A stretch of 59,873 bases of DNA from an uncultured Bacteroidales bacterium (GCA_900316845.1 ONEG01000012.1:1-59873), one strand, 5' to 3'. Counted from the stretch's first letter, positions 23,814-33,386 are shown. Notes: generated by a model from the sequence alone, not told the origin. Made by a program: numbers and translations.

Positions 23814-24479
23814 ATGCTGTATATCGTTCCCACACCGGTCGGCAATCTGCAGGACATGACGTTCCGCGCGATTGAGACGCTGAAATCGGTTGATCTGATT
23901 TTGGCGGAAGACACACGCACCAGCGGCGTGTTGCTGCAGCATTTCGACATCCATACGCCCTTAAAGTCGCATCATAAGTTCAACGAACATGAGACCTCAG
24001 CGGACATCGTGGAGCGGTTGAAGGCGGGTGCGAATATCGCGCTCATCTCCGATGCCGGTACACCGGCTATCAGCGACCCGGGGTTCTTCTTGATAAGGGC
24101 TGCCGCAGAAGCAGGCATCGAGATCCAGACGTTGCCCGGTGCGACCGCTTTTGTGCCGGCGTTGGTGGATAGTGGTCTGCCGAATAACCATTTCTACTTC
24201 GAGGGCTTCCTGCCCCAGAAGAAAGGCCGGCAGACACGCTTGCAGTACTTGGCGCAACTCGACCAGACCTTCATCATCTATGAGTCGCCGTTTAGACTCG
24301 TGAAGACCTTGGAGCAGCTATCCCAAGTGTGCGGCGAAGAGCGCAAAGCGTCCGTCACCCGCGAGATCAGTAAGGTGCATGAAGAGACCGTACGCGGCAC
24401 CCTCGCGGAACTGATAAAGCATTTTCAACAAACACCACCGAAAGGCGAGATAGTAATCTGCGTGGCAGGAAAGGAATAA
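23814..24479 (+). CDS. rsmI: 16S rRNA (cytidine-1402 2'-O)-methyltransferase
   Basis: 221 residues; SAM-dependent methylation of the ribose of C1402 in the ribosomal P site. LYIVPTPVGNLQDMTFRA, LAEDTRTSGVLL, SDAGTPAISDPG and PGATAFVPALV are hallmarks of the RsmI (tetrapyrrole methylase fold) family. It starts at the base after the previous stop. Confidence 0.95.
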   Translation: MLYIVPTPVGNLQDMTFRAIETLKSVDLILAEDTRTSGVLLQHFDIHTPLKSHHKFNEHETSADIVERLKAGANIALISDAGTPAISDPGFFLIRAAAEAGIEIQTLPGATAFVPALVDSGLPNNHFYFEGFLPQKKGRQTRLQYLAQLDQTFIIYESPFRLVKTLEQLSQVCGEERKASVTREISKVHEETVRGTLAELIKHFQQTPPKGEIVICVAGKE

Positions 24480-24485
24480 ATCGTA

Positions 24486-24512
24486 CATGGTAAATGACAA
24501 AATGGTAAATAA
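24486..24512. repeat. AAATGGT repeats at the flippase start
   Basis: ATGGTAAATGACAAAATGG, then TAAATAAC. It provides an in-frame ATG (24487, MVNDKMVNN), so it may extend the N terminus of the flippase. Confidence 0.7.
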
Positions 24513-24516
24513 CTCG

Positions 24517-25962
24517 ATGAAATCCTTGGCGAAGGACACCGCCATCTATGGTCTGAGTTCGATAATAGGTAAGTTCCTGAACTACCTGCTCGTACCGCTC
24601 TACACATATGTGTTGGCGCGGACGGACGACTACGGTATCGTCACGAACCTTTACGCTTGGACGGCGCTACTGCTTGTGCTCCTCACGTATGGCATGGAGA
24701 CCGGCTTCTTCCGTTTCGCCAACCGCGAGGATTATGACCCGCGGACTGTCTATAAGACCTCGTTCATTACCCTTTTATGCACCAGTGCATTGTTCACTAT
24801 GCTGGTCATCATCTTCCATCAGCCCTTAGCGAATGTTCTGGGTTATCCCGACCATTCGGAGTTTGTGGAGATGATGTTCGCGACGGTAGCTATCGATGCG
24901 TTTGCGTGCATCCCCTTTGCGTACTTGCGGTACCAAAAACGACCGATCGTTTTTGCGGCACTCAAGTTGCTGTTTGTGCTACTGAACATCGGTTTTAACA
25001 TCCTTTTCTTAGTAGTCTTGGGCAAGAACGATGTGTTCTATGTCTTCCTCAGTAACATCTTGGCGACGACGATCCAGACGCTCTGCCTCTTGCCGTTCAC
25101 AATGCCGAAAGGCGGACAGTTCAGCGCACCTGTACTCAAAGAGATGTTGCGCTACTCGCTGCCGTTGCTGGTACTCGGCGTGGCAGGCATCATGAACCAG
25201 ACTCTCGACCGCATCCTCTTCCCTTATCTCTACACCGGCGCAGATGCACAAGCGCAACTCGGTATCTACGGCGCGTGCTTCAAGGTAGCGATGGTGATGA
25301 TGATGTTCACCCAGGCCTTCCGCTATGCGTACGAGCCTTTCGTCTTCGCGAAACATAAAGACCGTCAATCCGTTGAGGCGTACGCCGATGCGATGAAGTA
25401 CTACATCATCTTCTCGTACCTCATCCTGTTAGGTGTGATCTTCTATCTGGACATCTTCCGGTACATCGTTTCGAGTGCTTATTGGGAGGGGTTAAAGATC
25501 GTGCCTGTGGTGCTCTGGACGTATGTCTTCCAGGGCATCTACTTCAACCTCTCGTTCTGGTACAAACTGACGGACGAGACGAAATGGGGTGCCTATTTCT
25601 CGCTCATCGGCCTGGTGATCACGCTGGTGCTTCAGATTGTCGGCGTGCCGATTATCGGTTATTGGGCATCTTGCGGCAGTAGCCTCGTCTGCTATTTCGT
25701 GATCATGCTCCTCTCTTATTTCATCGGTCAGAAGAAAGCGCCGATACCATACGACCTCAAGACGATTGGCGGTTATACAGCGCTGACGCTCGGACTGTTA
25801 GGAGTTTATTATGCCTTCCGGCTGTATTATGTGCAAAACATGTGGGCGCTGATGGGTATCGGTACGATACTGATCGGCATCTACTTATTTATATTAACCC
25901 GTAAAGATTTTCCTATTCAAAATGTTCTCAGGAATCGTAGAAACAATGGCTCAGGTCGTTAA
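24517..25962 (+). CDS. Wzx-like polysaccharide/lipid-linked sugar flippase
   Basis: 481 residues, 12-14 membrane segments, MOP superfamily. It begins MKSLAKDTAIYGLSSIIGKFLNYLLVPLYT, typical of polysaccharide biosynthesis flippases. I prefer the ATG at 24517; the in-frame ATG at 24487 comes from a repeat. It would flip an undecaprenyl-linked oligosaccharide or lipid II-like substrate; no glycosyltransferases are nearby to tell which. The 3' end overlaps ribE by 41 bases. A second flippase of the same fold lies at 28463. Confidence 0.85.
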   Translation: MKSLAKDTAIYGLSSIIGKFLNYLLVPLYTYVLARTDDYGIVTNLYAWTALLLVLLTYGMETGFFRFANREDYDPRTVYKTSFITLLCTSALFTMLVIIFHQPLANVLGYPDHSEFVEMMFATVAIDAFACIPFAYLRYQKRPIVFAALKLLFVLLNIGFNILFLVVLGKNDVFYVFLSNILATTIQTLCLLPFTMPKGGQFSAPVLKEMLRYSLPLLVLGVAGIMNQTLDRILFPYLYTGADAQAQLGIYGACFKVAMVMMMFTQAFRYAYEPFVFAKHKDRQSVEAYADAMKYYIIFSYLILLGVIFYLDIFRYIVSSAYWEGLKIVPVVLWTYVFQGIYFNLSFWYKLTDETKWGAYFSLIGLVITLVLQIVGVPIIGYWASCGSSLVCYFVIMLLSYFIGQKKAPIPYDLKTIGGYTALTLGLLGVYYAFRLYYVQNMWALMGIGTILIGIYLFILTRKDFPIQNVLRNRRNNGSGR

Positions 25963-26578
25963 GATTGAGACCGAGCAAACGAATAAACACTTCACGCTTC
26001 GCAACCCCTTCGGCGAACCGCTGTCAATCGATCAGTCGATTGCGCATAACGGCGTGTGCCTGACGGTGGTGAAGACAAATGACCAAATGGTAAATGGTGA
26101 AATGGTAAATGTATATACCGTCACTGCCATGCAGGAGACCCTGCGTCTGACGAACCTCGACTTGCTCAAAGTCGGCGACTGGGTCAACGTAGAGCGTTCG
26201 ATGCTCATGGGCGGTCGTCTCGATGGACACATCGTGCAGGGCCACGTGGATCAGAAAGCAGTCTGTATCGATGCGCATGAGACCGACGGCAGCTGGTACT
26301 ACCGCTTTGAGTACGAGACCTCCAAAGAGATGGTGGAACGCGGGTATTTCTGCGTGGACAAAGGATCGGTGACCATCAACGGCGTCAGCCTGACGGCCTG
26401 CGAGCCCGACATCCAAGGCAACAAAGGATACGTGTCGGTTTGCATCATTCCCTATACCGAGGAGAATACGAACTTCAAGTACATCGAGGCAGGCACGGTA
26501 GTCAACCTCGAGTTTGACATTCTCGGCAAATACATGGCACGCTATCTCTCGCAAATGAATCAATGGCAAAATAAATGA
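25922..26578 (+). CDS. ribE: Riboflavin synthase, alpha chain
   Basis: 218 residues with two lumazine-binding barrels. MFSGIVETMAQV begins the first, NGVCLTVV and GGRLDGHIVQGHVD follow, and SVTINGVSLTACEPD marks the second. It dismutates 6,7-dimethyl-8-ribityllumazine to riboflavin. A tandem repeat (26077-26114) inserts TNDQMVNGEMVN in the first barrel between LTVV and the ETLRLTNL strand. The C-terminal residues and stop lie in another repeat. Confidence 0.95.
   Translation: MFSGIVETMAQVVKIETEQTNKHFTLRNPFGEPLSIDQSIAHNGVCLTVVKTNDQMVNGEMVNVYTVTAMQETLRLTNLDLLKVGDWVNVERSMLMGGRLDGHIVQGHVDQKAVCIDAHETDGSWYYRFEYETSKEMVERGYFCVDKGSVTINGVSLTACEPDIQGNKGYVSVCIIPYTEENTNFKYIEAGTVVNLEFDILGKYMARYLSQMNQWQNK
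26077..26114. repeat. AAATGGT-type repeats inside ribE
   Basis: AAATGACC, AAATGGT, AAATGGTG, AAATGGT, AAATGTAT, period 7-8. The peptide NDQMVNG is the same as in the nitroreductase-like lipoprotein. Confidence 0.9.
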
Positions 26579-26616
26579 TAAAATTGTAAATGATAAAATT
26601 GTAAATGAATTTATGG
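26554..26616. repeat. AAATGATAAAATTGT repeats across the ribE stop and FKBP start
   Basis: Repeats of GATAAAATTGTAAAT with shorter related units. They encode the ribE C terminus with its TGA and extend to the ATG of the next gene. Confidence 0.85.
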
Positions 26617-27197
26617 ACAAAATTAGTTATGCATTAGGCCTCTCAATGGGTCAAAACCTCATGGGCAGCGGCGTAGAGAAACTGAACTATCAGGACCTCG
26701 CAGCCGGCATCGAAGATGTTCTGACCCATCAGCAACCCAAGATCAGCTATCAGGAGGCACAACAGGTATTGAACACGTTCTTCCAGGAGTTGGAGCAGAA
26801 AATCGCCGGCGCAGCGAAAGAGGCAGGTGAGAAGTTCCTCGCGGAGAACGCTAAACGCGAAGGCGTCAAAGTGACGGAATCCGGTCTGCAGTACGAGATC
26901 CTCGAGCCGTCGCTCGGTCAGAAACCGAAAGCTACCGACACCGTGCGCGTACATTATGAAGGTACGCTCATCGACGGAACGGTTTTCGACAGCTCGTACA
27001 AACGCGGCGAGTCGATCACTTTCCCGCTGAACGGCGTCATCAAAGGCTGGACCGAAGGACTCCAACTGATGTCCATCGGTTCGAAGTACAAATTCTTCAT
27101 CCCCTATCAACTGGCTTACGGCGAGCGCGGAGCTGGAGCATCCATTCCCCCGTACGCAGCCCTGATCTTCACGGTAGAACTCTTAGGAATTGAATAA
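26613..27197 (+). CDS. FKBP-type peptidyl-prolyl cis-trans isomerase
   Basis: 194 residues, no signal peptide. An N-terminal dimerisation region (YALGLSMGQNL) is joined by a helix to a C-terminal FKBP domain with VHYEGTLIDGTVFDSSY, FPLNGVIKGWTEGLQLM and YGERGAG. It resembles FklB/FkpA. A paralogous lipoprotein follows directly and the last 100 residues are closely similar, pointing to a tandem duplication. Confidence 0.92.
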   Translation: MDKISYALGLSMGQNLMGSGVEKLNYQDLAAGIEDVLTHQQPKISYQEAQQVLNTFFQELEQKIAGAAKEAGEKFLAENAKREGVKVTESGLQYEILEPSLGQKPKATDTVRVHYEGTLIDGTVFDSSYKRGESITFPLNGVIKGWTEGLQLMSIGSKYKFFIPYQLAYGERGAGASIPPYAALIFTVELLGIE

Positions 27198-27218
27198 ATC
27201 ACAAAAAAAAATAAAACG

Positions 27219-28463
27219 ATGAGAAAAATCAGTATTTTAATGCTTGCCGTACTGGCTATGATCTCCTGCGGCAACAGCTACAAGGCACAAGATGCCGTAT
27301 TAGAGAACGAAGCTGACTCCGTCAACTATGCGTTGGGTCTGCTCAATGGTCTGCAGATCAAGAGCCGTTTCCTGGCTAACGACAGCAGCGATGCAGCCGT
27401 AGCAGAGTTTATCGACGCCCTCGAGGCTGCTTATCAGGGCAAAGAAGAGACCCTGAGCGAGATTGAGCAGACAGGTCGTCAGTTCGGTATGTCTGTGAAG
27501 ATGTTTGAGAAGAACGGTCTGGCAGAGAATAAAGACTGGACGCTGAACGAGCGTATCTTCCTCCAGGCAGTAGTCAACGCCATCTACGAGGACACTACCG
27601 TTATGCAGGAAGCCGCAGCAGAGAGTTTCCTCATGTCTTGCTACCAAAGCAATCGCGCTATGGAAGCAGGCAAAGTCGTTTACTCCAAGTGCCCGAGCAA
27701 AGCAAAGACCATCGAACTGGCTTCTGCCATCGACTCGCTCAACTACGCCTTCGGTCTCATGAACGGTCAGCAGATCCGTATGTACGTCCTCTCTGAGGAT
27801 ACCGTGGGTAACGCAAAAGAGGAGTTCATTAAGAACGTCAACAAGGGCATGAAGGAAGATGTGCGCAACCCGCAGGTAGTAAATATGGCGAAGAATATCG
27901 GTAAGGCTATCCGCGAGCAAGAACCCGTAGGTCTGCTCGGTATCGATGGTCTGGAGACGAACTTCGAGCTCCTCAAGCAAGGTTTCATCAATGGTCTTTA
28001 CAAATACACCGAACAGATGGACGGCGCTGCTGCCAACGCGTACGTAGAAGAGGTCATCAACCGTCTCAAATATGGTGAGACAAAAGCTGCAGGCGAGAAG
28101 TTCCTCCAGGAGAACGCACTGCGCGAAGAAGTCAAAGTGACCGAATCTGGTCTTCAGTACGAAGTACTCGTGCAAGGCAACGGTCCGAAACCGACCGCTG
28201 AGCAGACTGTCAAAGTACACTACGAGGGCACCCTCATTGACGGCACTGTCTTCGATAGTTCCTACCAGCGCGGCGAGCCGATTGAGTTCCCGCTCAATGG
28301 TGTTATCAAGGGTTGGACCGAAGGTCTGCAACTCATGCCGAAGGGTTCGAAATACAAACTCTACATCCCGTATGAGTTAGGCTATGGTGAGCGGGGCGCA
28401 GGACAATCCATTCCTCCGTTTGCAGCGTTGATCTTCACAGTCGAACTGCTGGATATTAAGTAA
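27219..28463 (+). CDS. FKBP-type isomerase lipoprotein with duplicated N-terminal domain
   Basis: 414 residues. MRKISILMLAVLAMISCG is a lipoprotein signal (Cys 17). Two copies of the FKBP N-terminal helical domain are visible (DSVNYALGLLNGLQI and DSLNYAFGLMNGQQI), then a complete FKBP domain (VHYEGTLIDGTVFDSSY, YGERGAG). It probably folds proteins at the periplasmic face. The extra N-terminal module makes it about twice the length of the neighbouring paralogue. Its stop overlaps the next start by one base. Confidence 0.92.
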   Translation: MRKISILMLAVLAMISCGNSYKAQDAVLENEADSVNYALGLLNGLQIKSRFLANDSSDAAVAEFIDALEAAYQGKEETLSEIEQTGRQFGMSVKMFEKNGLAENKDWTLNERIFLQAVVNAIYEDTTVMQEAAAESFLMSCYQSNRAMEAGKVVYSKCPSKAKTIELASAIDSLNYAFGLMNGQQIRMYVLSEDTVGNAKEEFIKNVNKGMKEDVRNPQVVNMAKNIGKAIREQEPVGLLGIDGLETNFELLKQGFINGLYKYTEQMDGAAANAYVEEVINRLKYGETKAAGEKFLQENALREEVKVTESGLQYEVLVQGNGPKPTAEQTVKVHYEGTLIDGTVFDSSYQRGEPIEFPLNGVIKGWTEGLQLMPKGSKYKLYIPYELGYGERGAGQSIPPFAALIFTVELLDIK

Positions 28464-29956
28464 TGGGAGTTATCGCCAAGCAATCGGTTCGTGGTACGAT
28501 AGTGACCTATCTGGGCATCGCCGTTGGCGTTGTCACCACGTTCTTCGTGTTAACCCGTTTCCTCACGACCGAGGAAATCGGGTTGGCACGAGTGCTTGTC
28601 GATGCCGCTTCCCTATTTATCGGTCTGGCGCAGTTAGGGACCAACGCCAGCATCATCCGTTTCTACCCGTATTTTAAGGAAAAAGGCAGCAATGAGGACC
28701 ACGGTTTCTTCTTCTGGGCACTGGTCGTTCCGATGATTGGATTCATCATCTTTGCCGGTATCTACTGGGCATGCAGTGTGCCGTTGGGCGCTTGGTTTGG
28801 CGATAAATCGCCACTCTTCGTGGAGTACTACTATTTCGTGCTCCCGCTGGCGTTCTTCATGCTCTATCAAGCGATTTATGAGTGTACGTGCAACGTGTTG
28901 ATGCACATCGTCGTGCCTCGCGCCGTTAGGGAGTTAGTGGTACGCGTCGGTCTGCTGGCGCTCTATTTGCTTTATGCTTTCCGCATCCTTTCACTCGATG
29001 GTTTTGTGATCGGTCTGTGCGCCAACTACGCGCTGGCTGCGCTCATTAACATGGTGTATTTTTTCTCCCTTAAGCCGATTCGCCTCAAGCCCGATTGGGC
29101 GTACTTAAAGAGCAATCCTGCACTCGTACGCCGCTATCTGATATATACCGGTTTCCTCTTGCTCTCTGCGGTCACTTCCGTTCTGGCTCCCACGCTCTCC
29201 TCGTTCTTCGTAACCGCCAAAATGGGTTTGGACACCACCGGCATCTTCGCTATCGCTACATACATGGCGGTCATGGTCAGTGTGCCGAATCGCTCTGTCT
29301 CCTCCATCGCCTCGCCTCAATTAGCGCGCGCCATCAAAGAGGAGAACCGCGAAGAGTGCTCGCTTCTCACACGCCAGGTGACGAGGAACATGCTCCTCAT
29401 CGGCGGATTTATTCTGCTGGTCATCTGGGTTAATATTGACCTTATTTTCCATATTTTACCTAATGGTACTACCTTTGCACAAGCCAAAAACGTAGTACTC
29501 ATCCTGGGTGTCAGCCAATTGATTTTGGGGACATTCTCTATTTGTTTTTCTGCGCTGAACTACTCGCGGTACTATGCGTTGAGTCTGATCTTCTCGCTGG
29601 TTCTGACCATCAGCGCGCTGCTGCTCAACAACTACCTGGTACCGCGCTATGGAATGGAAGGCGCAGCACTGAGCAATCTGCTCTCGTACGGTCTCTACTA
29701 TATTCTGATTATCGCAGCTGTTGTACCCTTGGGCGGATTCCATGTAGTGGATCGCAAGTGGTGGTACATCGCCTTGCTGCTAACCGGACTCTTTGCCGTC
29801 AACGCCTTGTGGAGCATGTATGCACCTCTGCCGAATATATGGCTCGACAGCCTCCTCCGCAGCCTCGTACTCATCGGCGGAGGACTCTATATCGCTTATA
29901 AAGCCCAACTCTCTCCGGAGATAAACGACCAACTGAAGAAATGCGTTATTTTATAA
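28463..29956 (+). CDS. Wzx-like polysaccharide flippase
   Basis: 497 residues with about 14 hydrophobic segments, MOP superfamily, beginning VIAKQSVRGTIVTYLGIAVG. A substrate cannot be assigned. It overlaps the FKBP gene by one base and truA by 16 bases, so the stretch from 26613 to 33386 is tightly packed and may be one transcription unit. Confidence 0.85.
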   Translation: MGVIAKQSVRGTIVTYLGIAVGVVTTFFVLTRFLTTEEIGLARVLVDAASLFIGLAQLGTNASIIRFYPYFKEKGSNEDHGFFFWALVVPMIGFIIFAGIYWACSVPLGAWFGDKSPLFVEYYYFVLPLAFFMLYQAIYECTCNVLMHIVVPRAVRELVVRVGLLALYLLYAFRILSLDGFVIGLCANYALAALINMVYFFSLKPIRLKPDWAYLKSNPALVRRYLIYTGFLLLSAVTSVLAPTLSSFFVTAKMGLDTTGIFAIATYMAVMVSVPNRSVSSIASPQLARAIKEENREECSLLTRQVTRNMLLIGGFILLVIWVNIDLIFHILPNGTTFAQAKNVVLILGVSQLILGTFSICFSALNYSRYYALSLIFSLVLTISALLLNNYLVPRYGMEGAALSNLLSYGLYYILIIAAVVPLGGFHVVDRKWWYIALLLTGLFAVNALWSMYAPLPNIWLDSLLRSLVLIGGGLYIAYKAQLSPEINDQLKKCVIL

Positions 29957-30687
29957 CTTTCTCATATAACGGCACAGATTTCCACGGCTCGCAGAGCCAG
30001 CCGAACGGAAACACCGTGCAGGCCGAGATGGAGGCTGCTTTTGCTACCATCCTGCGCCAACCGGTGCCTCTGACTTTTGCCGGACGCACCGATGCCGGTG
30101 TACATGCAGAGAAGATGGTAGCGCATTTTGATGTCGGGAAAGCGGTCCCGGCTAACTTCGGAGCGCGGCTCAACAACCTCCTGCCGCTATCCATCGCCGT
30201 CAGCGATCTCCGCCCCGTGCGCGACGATGCCCATGCGCGGTTTGACGCCACGGCGCGTACGTACCGCTACCGCATCACCACACGCAAGGATCCTTTCCTA
30301 TATATCACCCACACGCGCGTGGCGCCGGGGTTGGATTTCGAGGCGATGAACCAAGCCGCAGCGCTGCTGCTCGGCAAACAGGACTTCGCTTCTTTCTGCC
30401 GCGTTCACACGGATGTAAAAACCACCATCTGCGATGTAAGCGAAGCGAAATGGGTACGCGAGTCCGAGACGGAGTATTCTTTCGTCATCACCGCCGATCG
30501 GTTCCTGCGTAATATGGTTCGCGCGGTGGTGGGCACACTCTTTGAAGTGGGACGCGGACACATGCCTCCCGAAGCGATGACGGACGTCATTAACGCGCAT
30601 CACCGCTCTTCTGCCGGTCATTCGGCTCCTGCGGAAGGATTGTCATTAGTAGAAATCATTTATCCACAAAATATTTATCAGCCATGA
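29941..30687 (+). CDS. truA: tRNA pseudouridine(38-40) synthase
   Basis: 248 residues. The catalytic Asp is in AGRTDAGVHA; YNGTDFHGSQSQPNGNTVQ at the N terminus and FLRNMVRAVVGTL near the C terminus are standard for TruA, which isomerises uridines 38-40 in the tRNA anticodon arm. It overlaps the genes on both sides. Confidence 0.95.
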   Translation: MRYFITFSYNGTDFHGSQSQPNGNTVQAEMEAAFATILRQPVPLTFAGRTDAGVHAEKMVAHFDVGKAVPANFGARLNNLLPLSIAVSDLRPVRDDAHARFDATARTYRYRITTRKDPFLYITHTRVAPGLDFEAMNQAAALLLGKQDFASFCRVHTDVKTTICDVSEAKWVRESETEYSFVITADRFLRNMVRAVVGTLFEVGRGHMPPEAMTDVINAHHRSSAGHSAPAEGLSLVEIIYPQNIYQP

Positions 30688-32231
30688 GAAAAATCACTCT
30701 CTTGCTGCTTGCCGCAGCTGTTTTAGGCGCTTGTACCTCCGCGTCAAAGTATCAAACAACCAAACAAAAGGACATCGACGCCTTAACCAAATCGGCTTCC
30801 TTTGAGATGCCGAAAGTGACCGTGCCTTCGTTCCCGAACAGCACGTTTAACGTCCTTGACTACGGAGCTGACAACACCGGCGTCGCTTTGGCTACCGAGG
30901 CCATCCAGAAAGCTATCGACGAGTGTACAGCAGCCGGCGGCGGAACGGTCATCATCCCCGAAGGTATCTATACCACCGGACCGATCACCCTCAAGTCCAA
31001 CGTCCGTCTCTTCACTGAGAAGAACTCTTTTGTAGTATTCTCCCACGACCTCGATCTCTATGAGATCTACGACGAGTGGTTCGAAGGTATCCCTACCAAG
31101 CGTTGCACAAGCCCGTTGAACGCTCGCGACGCAGAGAACATCGCCATCACCGGCTTTGGCACCTTCAACGGCAACGGCGATTGGTGGCGTCCGCTCAAGA
31201 AATCCAAGATGGCTCCTTCGCAATGGAAGAAACACCTCAAGGAGAAAGGCGGTGTAGTGACCGAGAACGATATCTGGTACCCGGATAGTGCATCGATCCT
31301 GGCGCAGAGCTATTGCCTCGACCAGAACGTGCCCGTCATCGAAGATGACAGCCTCTGGCAGGTAGTAAAATCTTTCCTCCGCCCGGTAATGCTCCATTTC
31401 GTGGGCTGCAAGAATATCCTCCTCGAGGGCGTGACCTTCGAGAACAGCCCGGCGTGGAACCTCCACCCTATGTGCTGCGAGAACCTCATCCTGCGCGACC
31501 TCAATGTCCGCAACCCCTGGTACAGCCAGAACGGTGACGGCGTAGATATCGAGTCCTGCAAGAATGTGGTGATTGCGCGCTGCTCTTTCGACGTGGGTGA
31601 CGATGCTATCTGCATGAAGTCCGGCAAGGACAAACCCGGCCGTGACCGCGGCATCCCGACGGAGAATGTGGTAGTCGATGACTGCGTCGTTTATCATGGT
31701 CACGGCGGTTTCGTATGCGGCTCGGAGATGTCCGGCGGAATCAAGAATGTCGAGGTGCGCAATAACCTCTATATCGGTACCGATGTCGGTCTGCGTTTCA
31801 AATCCACTCGCGGACGTGGCGGTGTCGTAGAGAATATCTACATCAACGGCGTCAATATGGTCAATATCCCCAACGAAGGACTCCTCTTTGACCTCTTCTA
31901 CGGCGGTAAAGGCGCAGGTGAAGAAACCGAAGAAGAACTCGCAGCCCGCATGAACGCAGCGGCTCCGGCTGTAAGCGAAGAAACCCCGGCATTTAAGAAT
32001 ATCGTCATCGAGAATGTCAAAGGTGCGAATATTAAACGCGCTATCTATTTCAACGGTCTGCCCGAGCAGAAGATTGAGAATGTCACCCTGCGGAACATCA
32101 CCATTTCCGCTACCGAAGGTGCACTCTTCCGCCAGACCAACGGTCTGGTCATCGACAATGTCAATATCCGGGCTCAGAAAGGCGAAGCCTTCACCCTTGC
32201 CCCGACCGTAGAGAATGTCAAGATCAATTAA
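30684..32231 (+). CDS. Glycoside hydrolase family 28 (polygalacturonase-like) lipoprotein
   Basis: 515 residues. Lipoprotein signal with LGAC (Cys 16), then a right-handed beta-helix. GH28 catalytic features are present: NGDGVDI, GDDAICMKSG, GHGGFVCGSE and RFKST. It would cut galacturonan or rhamnogalacturonan backbones in pectin. It is followed by a DUF4861 gene, and an acetylesterase for the same polymer lies at 47972. The start overlaps truA by four bases. Confidence 0.93.
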   Translation: MRKITLLLLAAAVLGACTSASKYQTTKQKDIDALTKSASFEMPKVTVPSFPNSTFNVLDYGADNTGVALATEAIQKAIDECTAAGGGTVIIPEGIYTTGPITLKSNVRLFTEKNSFVVFSHDLDLYEIYDEWFEGIPTKRCTSPLNARDAENIAITGFGTFNGNGDWWRPLKKSKMAPSQWKKHLKEKGGVVTENDIWYPDSASILAQSYCLDQNVPVIEDDSLWQVVKSFLRPVMLHFVGCKNILLEGVTFENSPAWNLHPMCCENLILRDLNVRNPWYSQNGDGVDIESCKNVVIARCSFDVGDDAICMKSGKDKPGRDRGIPTENVVVDDCVVYHGHGGFVCGSEMSGGIKNVEVRNNLYIGTDVGLRFKSTRGRGGVVENIYINGVNMVNIPNEGLLFDLFYGGKGAGEETEEELAARMNAAAPAVSEETPAFKNIVIENVKGANIKRAIYFNGLPEQKIENVTLRNITISATEGALFRQTNGLVIDNVNIRAQKGEAFTLAPTVENVKIN

Positions 32232-32237
32232 AACTCC

Positions 32238-32273
32238 TTCGAAATGTCGATTTATCGAAATATCGGAACATCG
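32238..32273. repeat. ATATCGAA-type repeats over the DUF4861 start
   Basis: TTCGAAATG, TCGATTT, ATCGAAAT, ATCGGAAC, ATCG. The array supplies the start codon (32244) and encodes MSIYRNIGT. Confidence 0.8.
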
Positions 32274-33386
32274 CTCTATACGCTGTCGGCCGCTTTTGCG
32301 GCGGTCTTACTACCTTCCTGCGCCCCGCGGGTAGCCACTTCGTTTTGGAAAATCGGTACTCTGGAGGATAGTATTCTTCCGGGGTACACGGTGATCCATG
32401 CCGAAGGCAAGACGCGCCACTGCTACCCGATTGAAACATGGAGCGACGGTCCGCTGATTGACACTTACCATCAGCTTCACCACCACGGCGTGGCGGTGGA
32501 GTCCGAACTCATGGCGTACCGCATCTATTTCGATAAGAAACAGACCATCGACCCCTATTGCAAACGTACGCCGCAGCTCGAGCTTGCGCAGAGTTACTGG
32601 TATCCCAACGACTCTCTGCTCGCTGCCGGTTATGGCGATGACATCCTCCGCGTAAGCGGAACGGTCGGTGTCGGTTCAGTCAAGTATTGGAACGGCAAGA
32701 AGATGGTACATTTCGAGAATGTAGCGGAGCGCTCCCAGCGTATCGTCCGCCAATCCCGCAACTCCGCCACTATCGAGGTCGCCGTCAAAGATTGGAAACC
32801 GTCAGACCTTCAAACGAACGGACAAAGTCCGTCAAACCTCCAAACAGGCGAAGCCAAACACGGCTTCGACCTCACCGTCCAATACACCATGCAAGCGGGA
32901 CATCGTGATATGCGTTGCGATGTATATACGAACGAGCCGATAGCAGGCCTTTGTACCGGCGTACAGACCATTCCCGCAAAAGGAGGTTGGCCTAAAGACA
33001 CGATTATGCTATCAGATGGTACCGTTGGACTTGCAAATAATTCTCAATTGTCCATTATCAATTGTCAATTACCCAACGGCGTTCTCTTAGCCTCCTGGGG
33101 CACCGACTGGCCTGTCAACGACTCTGCCAAGTACGCTAAAGAGACCGTCGGTCTCGCCGTCTTTGTTCCCAAAGAATATGTCGGCGAACTCGCTCACGAC
33201 AAGCAGAACAACCTCTGCCTTCTCAATCTTACAGGCAAAGCCGGTCGTACAGCGAAGCGGTCAGAAATGACGACCTGTCATTTCTACCTCACCTGCTGCG
33301 GAGCGACCAAAGAAAACCACCCTGTCGCTTCTTCTGCAACAGAGTGGTTTGCCTATCTCCGCAAATGGGCGAAATCCTTAAAGTAA
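32244..33386 (+). CDS. DUF4861 family secreted protein
   Basis: 380 residues, with a hydrophobic N-terminal segment ending LPSC that may be a lipoprotein signal. It matches DUF4861 proteins (DGPLIDTYHQLHHHGVAVES, ELMAYRIYFD, GDDILRVSGTVGVGS), which occur in pectin-degradation loci of Bacteroidota; the biochemical role is not settled to my knowledge. It follows GH28 by 12 bases. Two repeats are inserted in frame (32799-32846 and 33041-33071), and the start itself lies in a repeat, so the exact N terminus is uncertain. Confidence 0.8.
   Translation: MSIYRNIGTSLYTLSAAFAAVLLPSCAPRVATSFWKIGTLEDSILPGYTVIHAEGKTRHCYPIETWSDGPLIDTYHQLHHHGVAVESELMAYRIYFDKKQTIDPYCKRTPQLELAQSYWYPNDSLLAAGYGDDILRVSGTVGVGSVKYWNGKKMVHFENVAERSQRIVRQSRNSATIEVAVKDWKPSDLQTNGQSPSNLQTGEAKHGFDLTVQYTMQAGHRDMRCDVYTNEPIAGLCTGVQTIPAKGGWPKDTIMLSDGTVGLANNSQLSIINCQLPNGVLLASWGTDWPVNDSAKYAKETVGLAVFVPKEYVGELAHDKQNNLCLLNLTGKAGRTAKRSEMTTCHFYLTCCGATKENHPVASSATEWFAYLRKWAKSLK
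32799..32846. repeat. GTCAGACCTTCAAAC direct repeat around a palindrome
   Basis: GTCAGACCTTCAAAC and GTCAAACCTCCAAAC flank the palindrome ACGGACAAAGTCCGT. It encodes SDLQTNGQSPSNLQT in the DUF4861 protein. Confidence 0.75.
33041..33071. repeat. TGTCAAT-type repeats in the DUF4861 gene
   Basis: TTCTCAAT, TGTCCAT, TATCAAT, TGTCAAT, period 7, encoding NSQLSIINCQL. Nearly the same peptide is inserted in PnuC and the RluA-type synthase. Confidence 0.9.

Noticed and set aside
27300..28331. 343-residue open frame antisense to the FKBP lipoprotein gene
   Set aside because: Same reason: a shadow of a well-supported gene, with no family features.
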